Positions 1 to 7,039 of a stretch of 16,612 bases of DNA are shown piece by piece. Source of the DNA: Lysobacterales bacterium UBA2790. GTDB lineage: Bacteria; Pseudomonadota; Gammaproteobacteria; Xanthomonadales; Xanthomonadaceae. Every line of letters starts with the position of its first letter. The stretch's first letter is position 1. The stretch lies in NCBI GenBank assembly GCA_002352135.1, contig DEHW01000115.1, positions 38,743 to 55,354 of the forward strand, in the 5' to 3' direction. The position numbers and the translations under genes were made by a program. A model generated the notes under the pieces. That model saw only the letters and a list, made by a program, of their open reading frames with translations, had not been told where the DNA came from and did not search any database.

Positions 1-3000
1 GCACGGCCAATGGCGGCGTCGACACCTCGATCAACTACGACTTCACCGTCACTGTGTCGGGCGTGAACTCCACGCCGGTGTTCACGCCGGGCGCAGCCAG
101 CGTCACGGTCAACGAAGACAGCGGTGCCTACACTGCCGCTTGGGCCACGGGTATTGATGATGGTGACGCGGACGAAGTCCAGGTCGTCAACTTTGTTGTG
201 CTGAGCAACAGCAATCCGGGCCTGTTCAGCAGCGCGCCCGCCATTGCCAGCAACGGTCAACTGAGCTTCACGCCGGTGGCGAACGTCAGTGGTGTGGCTA
301 GCTTGAGTATCGCTCTGCGTGACAACGGCGGCACGGCGAATGGTGGAGACGACGAGAGTGATCCAGTGGCGCTGCAGATCAACGTGCAGTCGGTCAACGA
401 TGCGCCGAGCTTCGCGATCCCTGCGACCGCGCCCACAGTTCTCGAGAACACGGGTGCGCAGACGGTGAGTGGCTTTGCGACCGGCATGAGTGCGGGGCCG
501 GCCGATGAGTCCGCGCAATCCCTTGACTTCGTCGAGAACGTCACCGCAACAACCGGCTCGCTGACATTTGCCGCGCTACCCAACATTGACCCACTGACTG
601 GCGCATTGACCTACACCGCGACCGACAATACATCCGGTACCGCGACGGTTAGCGTCGTGTTGAGTGACAACGGCGGAACTGCGAATGGAGGCGCCGACAC
701 ATCCGCCGCGCAGGTTTTCACCATCGACGTGCAGTTCGTGAACGATCCGCCGACCTTCGTTGGTGGCGGCAACGTTACCGTCGATGAAGATTCGGCGGCC
801 TACGATGCCATCTGGGCGACATTGATTGACGACGGTGATAGCGGCGTGACTCAGGGCCTCAGCTTCCTCGTTCAAAGCAATGACAATCCGAGCCTGTTCA
901 GTGTGGCCCCTGCCATCAATGCCACAACGGGGAATCTGAGCTTCAGTCTGGCCGCCAATGCCAATGGAACCGCCAACCTGACCGTTGCGTTGCAGGACGA
1001 CGGTACGGGTGCCAACACCTCTGGGCAGGTGAGCTTCAGCATTATCGTCAATCCGGTAAACGATGCACCTTTGGTGACGCCACCGACCAACGTGGCGGTA
1101 ACACGCCATATCGGTCGTAGCTTGGCCGCCGCCAGCGCGGAGGGATTATTGGCGAACGTCACCGACAGCGCCGATGGTGCCGGTGGCTCGCCATTTGCTG
1201 TCACCGCGCAGACTGCCGCCGCTACAACCAATGGTGGCCGCGTCACCGTGGCGAGTGATGGCGCATGGAGCTACGAGCCCCCCGCAGGCTCGACGACCAC
1301 CGACAGCTTTGACTATGAAGTCTGCGACAGCGGTGTTCCCTTGCCCGCGGCCTGCACCACCGTCACCGCGACGATTGCACTGTCAGGTACTGTCGTCTGG
1401 TTCGTCGATGCCTCGGCGGCACCGGGTGGCGATGGCACCTTGGCCAAGCCCTTCCAGACCATTGCTGCCGCAGTGACGGCGGCTGCTGCCAATGGACGCA
1501 TCTTCGTCGTCAGTGGCACCTACAGTGGCGGCATCACTTTGCTGGCCGGGCAGCAGTTGATTGGGCAAGGCGTGAGTGTGGCCAGTGCCACCAGTTTTGA
1601 CGCGTTGTTCGGAATTTCGCCGCCTTCGGGTAGTGCAGCCCGTCCCGTCATCGGCGGCACGCGACCAATCCTTACGACAGCCGCTGGCGATGCGATCACG
1701 CTTGGCAACGGCGACACGGTCCGCGGACTTGAGATTGGCAACACGGCGGGTGTCGGCATCGTGGGCGCCAATTTTGGCACTCTGACGCTGGGTGACAATG
1801 TCATCAGTGGTACTGGTCAGGCACTGAGTCTCAGTACTGGCACGCTGGCTCAGGCATCCGCGGCAAATGCGTTCGATTCAATCACATCGACCAGCGGTAG
1901 CAACAACATTGTGTTGTCGACAGTTGGTGGAACGGCCAACTTTGGAACCGGCGCGCTGTCGGGCGCGACCGGTACGGCCTTCCAGTTCAGCACGGGGACG
2001 GCGACCCTCAACTACGCGGGCTCGATCAGCAAGACAAGCGCCGGTCGCTTGATCGATATCGACGGTGCGGGTGCTGCCAATTTGACCGTGAGTGGTGATC
2101 TGGCCTGTTCGGCGAGTTGCGGCAGCGGCGCGGGGAATCAGGGTCTGCGGGTCAATGGACGCACTGGCGGCGCGTACACGTTCAGTGGTGCCAACAAGAC
2201 CTTCACCGGCACCAGCACCAACCCCGCATTGCAGTTCACCTCGAACACGGGTGCCACGATTGCCTTCAGCGCCGCCACAACGCTGGGCATGACCGGCAAT
2301 GCTCTGGCAGGGACGGCCATCAGTGCGACGGGCGGTGGCACCTTGACCTTGAATGGAACCTTGGACATCACGACAGCCGGTGGGCGTGCCATGGTGATCT
2401 CGGGCATGACTCTGGGCGGGACGACAACAGGCACGTTCTTCACCAATGGTGCCTTGGGTGCAGGCGTGACGGTCATCGACATCCAGAGCAGCGCGACCTC
2501 AGGCAGCTTCGTGCTAGGCTCGACCCTGACGCTCGATCACGATGATCTCGGTGAGAGCGGCGGCGGCATCAATCTGGTCAACAACACCGGAACCTGGTCG
2601 TTCCCGCGTGCCATACGCATTTCGACAACGGCCGTCACGGCGTTGCGGGCGAGCAATGCGGGAACGCTCACCTTTGGCGAGACCGTTCGCGGCCAGTTGG
2701 TCGCCTTTGGTGTACCGGCACTGGATGTGCAGAACACCACCATTGGCGCGGCGGGCCTGAATGCGGAGCGTATCGACGCAGGCACCAGTGGCATCGGTAT
2801 CGTGTTGAACAACACCGGTGCGTCGGGTGGCTTGACGGTGACCGGAACCGGGATGACTGCTGGCTCGGGCGGCACCATTCAGAATGGCAGCACCGGCATC
2901 AGCCTCACCAATACGCGCAGCGTCTCGCTGTCGAACATGCAGTTGAATGGCTTCAGCGACTACGCGATTCGTGGCAGCGGCGTGGTGGGTTTCAGCCTGA

Positions 3001-4091
3001 CGGGCACCACGGTCAGCGGCATCAATGGCGATGATGCGGGTGCCGACGAGGGGTCGATCCGCTTCACCGAATTGACCGGCGTGGCCTCGATCACCGGCTG
3101 CAACATCAGCGGTGCGGTCGAACACAATGTGCAGGTGGTGAACACGTCGGGTCTGCTGGATCGCTTGACCGTCACGGGGACCACCTTTGGCAGCATGAAT
3201 GCCACGACCGGCAGTGATGGCCTTTTGATCGAAACCCAGGGCACCGCGGTGATCAATGCGACGGTTAGCAACAACACCTTCACCTACGCGATTGGCGACC
3301 ACTTCCAGTTCTCGGTGAACTCTTCCACGACCAATGATGTGATTTTCAGCAACAACGTGCTGAGCAATGCAGGCACGGCGGTCAGTGGCGGCGGCGGCGT
3401 GCGTCTGATTGGCGGTAGCAACGCGGGACCGATCAACGCGAGTCTGAGCTACGACGTGCTGAACAACACGATTCGGGATTCGCGTGGAACGGCCATTGCG
3501 GTAAACAAGTTGGGGGGCAGTGGCGTCTTCGCTGGCGTCATTCAGGGCAATACCGTGGGTGTTGCCGGGACCGTGAATTCAGGTTCGTCGGAAGGTTCGG
3601 CCTATTTCCAGATTCACGACAATGCGGGTGAACACAACAGCGCGGTGCGCAGCAATGTCGCCTACCAGTACGCCAACTACGGCATTTACCTGCAGGCCGG
3701 TGGTAGCGGCACCGTCGGTAGCGGCATTTTCCACAACACCATTACCGGCAACACAGTGGCCAACCCTGGAAACGCTGTGTTTCCCAAGAACGGCGTTCAT
3801 CTGAATGCTGGATCGACGGCGGGAGACACCTATGCCCTGTGCACGGACGTGGGCGGCGCGGGCGCGTTGTCGAATACCTTGACGAGCAGCGGCACCGATG
3901 GCGGAACCGACCTGCGCGTGCGTCACCGCCAGAACACCACGGTACGGCTGCCGGGCTATGGCGGAGGGGTTTATGACACCGCTGCGGTCCAGACCTTCAA
4001 GTCAGGAAGGAACGTGCTTGGAACTGTCTCGGCAGCGACATCCAGCACCGGCGGTGGATATGTTGGAGGCGCAGCATGTACCCAGCCCTGA
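1..4091 (+). CDS. Giant repeat protein: cadherin-like repeats plus right-handed beta-helix (5'-truncated)
   Basis: The reading frame is open from base 3, so the gene begins upstream of the window; the GTG at 54 is internal, because the codons before it (TANGGVDTS...) are the end of another repeat. Counting residues from that GTG, cadherin-like/Ig-like repeats span about 7-117, 118-234 and 235-341, each ending in a VNDAP- or VNDPP-type linker. A Big/VCBS-like domain spans about 342-445, with a DSFDYEVCD block. From about 446 (VVWFVDASAAPGGDGTLAKP, then FQTIAAAV) a typical beta-helix entry leads into some 870 residues rich in G, N, S and T with short NNT/GNT turns, as in parallel beta-helix adhesins or polysaccharide-active proteins. 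The end carries a distinct block (VRHRQNTTVRLPGYGGG) and no LPXTG, PEP-CTERM, autotransporter barrel or C-terminal Phe. The protein is probably exported or surface-located, but its signal peptide and export route lie outside the window. The function (adhesin or matrix protein) is inferred. Three collar-protein genes follow 57 nt downstream. Confidence 0.85.
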   Translation, partial: TANGGVDTSINYDFTVTVSGVNSTPVFTPGAASVTVNEDSGAYTAAWATGIDDGDADEVQVVNFVVLSNSNPGLFSSAPAIASNGQLSFTPVANVSGVASLSIALRDNGGTANGGDDESDPVALQINVQSVNDAPSFAIPATAPTVLENTGAQTVSGFATGMSAGPADESAQSLDFVENVTATTGSLTFAALPNIDPLTGALTYTATDNTSGTATVSVVLSDNGGTANGGADTSAAQVFTIDVQFVNDPPTFVGGGNVTVDEDSAAYDAIWATLIDDGDSGVTQGLSFLVQSNDNPSLFSVAPAINATTGNLSFSLAANANGTANLTVALQDDGTGANTSGQVSFSIIVNPVNDAPLVTPPTNVAVTRHIGRSLAAASAEGLLANVTDSADGAGGSPFAVTAQTAAATTNGGRVTVASDGAWSYEPPAGSTTTDSFDYEVCDSGVPLPAACTTVTATIALSGTVVWFVDASAAPGGDGTLAKPFQTIAAAVTAAAANGRIFVVSGTYSGGITLLAGQQLIGQGVSVASATSFDALFGISPPSGSAARPVIGGTRPILTTAAGDAITLGNGDTVRGLEIGNTAGVGIVGANFGTLTLGDNVISGTGQALSLSTGTLAQASAANAFDSITSTSGSNNIVLSTVGGTANFGTGALSGATGTAFQFSTGTATLNYAGSISKTSAGRLIDIDGAGAANLTVSGDLACSASCGSGAGNQGLRVNGRTGGAYTFSGANKTFTGTSTNPALQFTSNTGATIAFSAATTLGMTGNALAGTAISATGGGTLTLNGTLDITTAGGRAMVISGMTLGGTTTGTFFTNGALGAGVTVIDIQSSATSGSFVLGSTLTLDHDDLGESGGGINLVNNTGTWSFPRAIRISTTAVTALRASNAGTLTFGETVRGQLVAFGVPALDVQNTTIGAAGLNAERIDAGTSGIGIVLNNTGASGGLTVTGTGMTAGSGGTIQNGSTGISLTNTRSVSLSNMQLNGFSDYAIRGSGVVGFSLTGTTVSGINGDDAGADEGSIRFTELTGVASITGCNISGAVEHNVQVVNTSGLLDRLTVTGTTFGSMNATTGSDGLLIETQGTAVINATVSNNTFTYAIGDHFQFSVNSSTTNDVIFSNNVLSNAGTAVSGGGGVRLIGGSNAGPINASLSYDVLNNTIRDSRGTAIAVNKLGGSGVFAGVIQGNTVGVAGTVNSGSSEGSAYFQIHDNAGEHNSAVRSNVAYQYANYGIYLQAGGSGTVGSGIFHNTITGNTVANPGNAVFPKNGVHLNAGSTAGDTYALCTDVGGAGALSNTLTSSGTDGGTDLRVRHRQNTTVRLPGYGGGVYDTAAVQTFKSGRNVLGTVSAATSSTGGGYVGGAACTQP
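72..1076 (+). repeat. Tandem cadherin-like repeats in the giant protein gene
   Basis: Three complete protein-coding repeats of about 107-117 residues lie here (approximately 72-404, 405-755 and 756-1076), after the tail of a fourth at the window edge. The DNNGGTANGG-type block marks the period: its TANGG codons start at 3, 333 and 678, giving spacings of 330 and 345 nt. Repeats 1 and 3 share a VxEDSxAYxAxWAT...IDDGD opening that repeat 2 has replaced with VLENTGAQTVSGFATG. The third repeat has lost the DNGGTANGG block (it reads QDDGTGANTSG). More repeats probably lie upstream of the window. Confidence 0.75.
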
Positions 4092-4148
4092 GTCTGTTCA
4101 GCGACCTCACGCGGAACCACGCCAAATCAATCAACCACGGAGTGCGTC

Positions 4149-4649
4149 ATGGCTGAGCCATTTCTGTCGGAAATCCGCCTGATGAGTTTTTCGTTCGCGC
4201 CGCAGGGTTGGGCACTCTGTAATGGGCAGCTTCTGCCCATCAATCAGAATCAGGCATTGTTTTCCCTGCTCGGCACGACCTTTGGTGGGGACGGGCGGGT
4301 GAACTTCGCCTTGCCGGACTTTCGTGGGCGCGTTCCCATCCATGTGGGTTCGGGCCACACCTTGGGTGAACGCAGTGGAGAGCAAGCCCATACGCTGAGC
4401 ATTGCCGAGATGCCGACGCACTCGCATACCTTGCGCGCGTCGTCGTCCAGCACGGGAACTGTAGCGGTGCCGACCAACAACTTCCTCGCTCCTGTCAGCA
4501 ACACTTACGGCTCGGCGACCAACCTGGTGGCGATGGCGCCGTCATCCATCGCCAACGTGGGCGGCAGTCAGGCCCACTTGAACATGCAGCCGTTTCTGAC
4601 CATCAGTTTCTGCATTGCCCTGCAGGGTATCTTCCCCTCACCCACCTGA
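4149..4649 (+). CDS. Phage tail collar domain (MdpB-like) protein 1
   Basis: This 166-residue protein belongs to the family of microcystin-dependent proteins and small tail-fibre proteins with a phage tail collar domain. The N-terminal collar block (FLSEIRLM...FAPQGWALCNGQLLP, residues 5-30) is followed by LLGTTFGGDG, FALPDFRGR and an MPTHSH motif (about 89-93). A variable middle (about 96-135) leads to the conserved end GGSQAHLNMQPFL...GIFPSPT. There is no signal peptide or membrane segment. It has exactly two cysteines, C24 and C155. GGAG at 4139-4142 lies 6 nt before the ATG. It is the first of three adjacent paralogues. In phages, collar domains form trimeric fibre tips, but no other tail gene is nearby, so this is probably a chromosomal MdpB-type protein of unknown role. 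Confidence 0.9.
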   Translation: MAEPFLSEIRLMSFSFAPQGWALCNGQLLPINQNQALFSLLGTTFGGDGRVNFALPDFRGRVPIHVGSGHTLGERSGEQAHTLSIAEMPTHSHTLRASSSSTGTVAVPTNNFLAPVSNTYGSATNLVAMAPSSIANVGGSQAHLNMQPFLTISFCIALQGIFPSPT

Positions 4650-4701
4650 TCCAATTCCGTGCGCGATTCTCGAACCCGCGCACCTCATTGAGGTATTCAC
4701 G

Positions 4702-5208
4702 ATGGCACAACCTTATGTTGGTGAGATCCGGATGTTCGCGGGCAATTTCGCGCCCGCTGGATGGGAGTTCTGTAGTGGTCAGTTGCTGCCGATTTCCGAG
4801 AACGAAACCCTGTTCCAGTTGATCGGCACGACCTACGGTGGTGATGGTGAGTCAACCTTCGCCCTGCCTGACTTGCGTGGGCGATTACCCATTCATCAAG
4901 GCAACGGCTTCATCCTTGCCGAGACGGGAGGTGCCGAGGAGGTCACGCTGACGGTCAATCAGATCCCGTCGCACACCCATCCACAATTGGCGCGTGGCAG
5001 CAGTGGCAGTGACAGCTCGCCTGCTGGGACGGTGTTGGCGCAGACCGATGGCACGATCCAGCCCTATATCAGTGACTCCGCGTCGGTGAACATGAATCCT
5101 GCCAGCGTCACCCCGGTCGGGGGCAGTCAGCCACACACCAATATGCAGCCTTACCTGTGTGTCAGTTTCATCATCTCGTTGTTCGGCATCTTCCCCTCGC
5201 CGACCTGA
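4702..5208 (+). CDS. Phage tail collar domain (MdpB-like) protein 2
   Basis: This 168-residue paralogue has the same layout: VGEIRMF...FAPAGWEFCSGQLLP (6-30), IGTTYGGDG, FALPDLRGR, IPSHTH (about 88-93), a variable Ser/Gly/Thr-rich middle, then GGSQPHTNMQPYL and a GIFPSPT end. The frame is open further upstream, but the ATG at 4702 is chosen because GAGG (4690-4693) lies 8 nt before it and because MAQPYVGEIRMF aligns with the first residues of both neighbours. The C-terminal strand differs from the other two: LCVSFIISLFG instead of an FCIA-LQG or FCIAMQG type. Its second cysteine is C153, four positions earlier in the alignment. The gap after collar gene 1 is 52 nt. No export signal is visible. 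Confidence 0.9.
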   Translation: MAQPYVGEIRMFAGNFAPAGWEFCSGQLLPISENETLFQLIGTTYGGDGESTFALPDLRGRLPIHQGNGFILAETGGAEEVTLTVNQIPSHTHPQLARGSSGSDSSPAGTVLAQTDGTIQPYISDSASVNMNPASVTPVGGSQPHTNMQPYLCVSFIISLFGIFPSPT

Positions 5209-5219
5209 AGGACTCGATC

Positions 5220-5741
5220 ATGGCCGATCCGTTTGTTGCTGAAATCCGCATGTTCCCCTTCAACTTCGCGCCGCGTGGTTGGGCTTTCTGCGACGGGCAG
5301 TTGCTGCCTCTGTCGCAGAACACGGCACTGTTTTCGTTGTTGGGGACGACCTACGGCGGCAATGGCAAGTCGAATTTTGCCCTGCCGAATCTACAAGGAC
5401 GCGCGCCCATGCATCCGGGACAAGGTCCTGGCTTGAGTCTGCATGACTTGGGCGAAACCGGTGGAGTCGAGACTGTCACCTTGCTGGAGTCGGAAATCCC
5501 CTCGCACTCCCACGCACAGCGCGCTGCGATTGATCCGGGCGACCTGTTTGCACCGACCAACAATGCGTTGGCCACCTCGGTCGGGGCGACGATTTATCAG
5601 CCCAGCAGTGCGCAACTGGTCAACATGTCCGCTCAGTCGCTGGCACCTTCGGGAAGTGATCAGCCGCACAACAACATGCAGCCCTATCTCACCGTCAACT
5701 TCTGCATCGCCATGCAGGGCGTGTTTCCGCCGCGCACTTGA
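5220..5741 (+). CDS. Phage tail collar domain (MdpB-like) protein 3
   Basis: This third paralogue has 173 residues: VAEIRMF...FAPRGWAFCDGQLLP (6-30), LLGTTYGGNG, FALPNLQGR, IPSHSH (about 93-98) and the end DQPHNNMQPYL...FCIAMQGVFPPRT. The ATG at 5220 has AAGGA (5208-5212) 7 nt upstream, overlapping the stop codon of collar gene 2, and its MADPFVAEIR start matches the other two proteins, so longer upstream openings are rejected. Its loop after RAPMHPG is a few residues longer than in the paralogues. The two cysteines are C24 and C162. The tight 11-nt spacing indicates co-translation with collar 2. The role is unknown; the triplet may form a mixed fibre or three separate homotrimers. Confidence 0.9.
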   Translation: MADPFVAEIRMFPFNFAPRGWAFCDGQLLPLSQNTALFSLLGTTYGGNGKSNFALPNLQGRAPMHPGQGPGLSLHDLGETGGVETVTLLESEIPSHSHAQRAAIDPGDLFAPTNNALATSVGATIYQPSSAQLVNMSAQSLAPSGSDQPHNNMQPYLTVNFCIAMQGVFPPRT

Positions 5742-5749
5742 GGATCGAC

Positions 5750-6433
5750 ATGAAACCTATCCATAGCCCACAGCGGCGGCGACTATTGCAGACCATGGGT
5801 GCAGGCCTGCCCGCCGTCATTGTCTCGCCCTTGACATTGGCCGAGACGGTGACGGGATTGAACGCTTCGGACACGCGGTTTGTGCTGTATCACCGGACCG
5901 CAGAAGGTGATTCCTATCGTCGCTGGACTGCATCGGGCTCGGCGACATCGGCTGGATTGCTGGAAGTGCAGTTGCGCCCACTTGGGTTCGTCGAGCAGGG
6001 CGGGATCGGCGACTGGTCATTGGATGCGATGCTGGCGACGCCCGATGCGGCACCGAGTGCGTTCACCGCCTGGCGATATCTGAGCCAAGGTCCTGAATTC
6101 GGAAGCCGACGTGCACGCTTCGTGGTGGGCGCGCGGCAGTGGCGTGGTGCCCATGTGCGCTATCGCGAGCCGGACGCCGAGGCAGAGCGGGTGCAATACC
6201 TGCCCTTGGTGCAGGAAGGCGGTGCCGATCTTGCGCTGGGAGACTATCTGTTGCTGCGTCTGCCCTCGAATCACCACGCCGAGTCGCTCGACGTCGCGGC
6301 CCTTCCTGCGCTCGGCATCAGCGCCGGACTGGCCTTTACAGTGCGCACCTGGGCGGAGCCCGCCGCCGAGATCGACCGTGCCGATCTGGCTGCGATCCGT
6401 GCTGCGCACGCGCCGGTTGATCATCTGGCCTGA
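5750..6433 (+). CDS. Tat-signal-like protein of unknown function
   Basis: I do not recognise a named family for this 227-residue protein. The N-terminus carries a twin-arginine-type signal: QRRRLLQ at residues 8-14, a weakly hydrophobic stretch at about 17-30 (GAGLPAVIVSPLTL) and a possible cleavage site after Ala31. The mature part looks globular and beta-rich, with RFVLYHRTAEGDSYRRW near the start and no cysteine or transmembrane segment. The ATG at 5750 is chosen because GAGGA (5740-5744, overlapping the stop of collar 3) lies 5 nt upstream and the Tat motif follows directly. A TTG at 5738 is possible but less likely. The GNAT gene begins 3 nt after its stop. Position suggests a periplasmic or exported partner of the collar proteins; this is inference. 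Confidence 0.75.
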   Translation: MKPIHSPQRRRLLQTMGAGLPAVIVSPLTLAETVTGLNASDTRFVLYHRTAEGDSYRRWTASGSATSAGLLEVQLRPLGFVEQGGIGDWSLDAMLATPDAAPSAFTAWRYLSQGPEFGSRRARFVVGARQWRGAHVRYREPDAEAERVQYLPLVQEGGADLALGDYLLLRLPSNHHAESLDVAALPALGISAGLAFTVRTWAEPAAEIDRADLAAIRAAHAPVDHLA

Positions 6434-6436
6434 TCG

Positions 6437-6970
6437 GTGACGCGGCTTGCCGATGTCTTGAACGCCGACTGGTCGGGCAAGCCGCGTGGCCTGTTTTTTC
6501 GCGACGAAACGCCAGACGACCGTGAGGTTGCGATGGCCTTGTATCGCAGCGTACGCGAGCCCGAGCTGGCCCTGACCAGCTGGGACGAGCCAATGCGTCG
6601 CGCCTTCGTCGCGCAGCAGTTTGACGCGCAGGCGGCGCAGTATCGCCAGCACTATCCCGGCGCGGAGTTTCTGTTGCTACAGCTTGGCGACGCGGTCATC
6701 GGTCGGCTGTATCTGCATCGCACGCAGCGGGAGCTGCGTTTGATGGAGGTAACCTTGCAGCCGTCCGAGCGTGGTAAGGGGCTTGGGACCGCGCTGACCA
6801 AGGCGCTGTTGACTATCGCGGATCAGCAGCAGTTGCCTGTGACCCTGCACGTCGAGCCCTTCAATCCGGCTTATCGGCTGTATCAACGTCTGGGCTTCAC
6901 CAAGCTACGTGAGCACAACTACTACCACTTCATGCAGCGCCTGCCGATCATTGCCGATACATCGCGTTGA
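6437..6970 (+). CDS. GNAT family N-acetyltransferase
   Basis: This 177-residue protein has one GNAT fold. The conserved region opens at FRDETPDDREVAMALYRSVR (21-40). The acetyl-CoA pyrophosphate-binding loop is PSERGKGLGTAL (109-120), fitting R/Q-x-x-G-x-G/A. VTLHVEPFNPAYRLYQRLGF (135-154) is the usual C-terminal GNAT strand-helix. The substrate cannot be read from the sequence. The GTG start lies 3 nt after the upstream stop with no clear Shine-Dalgarno sequence, so translation is probably coupled to the Tat-protein gene. A later start would cut into the conserved domain. Its place as last gene of the collar cassette suggests it acts on a component of that cassette, though it could be an unrelated passenger. 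Confidence 0.85.
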   Translation: MTRLADVLNADWSGKPRGLFFRDETPDDREVAMALYRSVREPELALTSWDEPMRRAFVAQQFDAQAAQYRQHYPGAEFLLLQLGDAVIGRLYLHRTQRELRLMEVTLQPSERGKGLGTALTKALLTIADQQQLPVTLHVEPFNPAYRLYQRLGFTKLREHNYYHFMQRLPIIADTSR

Positions 6971-7015
6971 GCGCGTGTTGCGGCGTGCGATCATTCGTGG
7001 TGGTGCGATGTATCG
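6955..7015. repeat. 11-bp inverted repeat between GNAT and rmuC
   Basis: CGATACATCGC at 6955-6965, inside the last codons of the GNAT gene, is matched exactly by its reverse complement GCGATGTATCG at 7005-7015, with 39 nt between. In RNA, four more G-U pairs could extend the stem inward. No T-run follows, so it is not a classical intrinsic terminator. It lies 25 nt before the rmuC start and may mark the boundary between the collar cassette and rmuC, as a protein-binding site or mRNA stem. Confidence 0.5.
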
Positions 7016-7039
7016 CGAGGCGCGTTCGGAAGGGGTCTC

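Noticed and set aside
2514..3302. A 262-codon minus-strand open frame inside the giant repeat gene.
   Set aside because: Low-complexity composition mirrors the Gly/Thr/Asn-rich sense strand, and there is no ribosome-binding site or family motif.
4149..5741. Prophage or phage-tail-like bacteriocin remnant, because of the tail collar domains.
   Set aside because: No other tail, capsid, lysis, integrase or attachment-site sequence is present, the genes are intact, and they sit between an adhesin-like gene and housekeeping genes.
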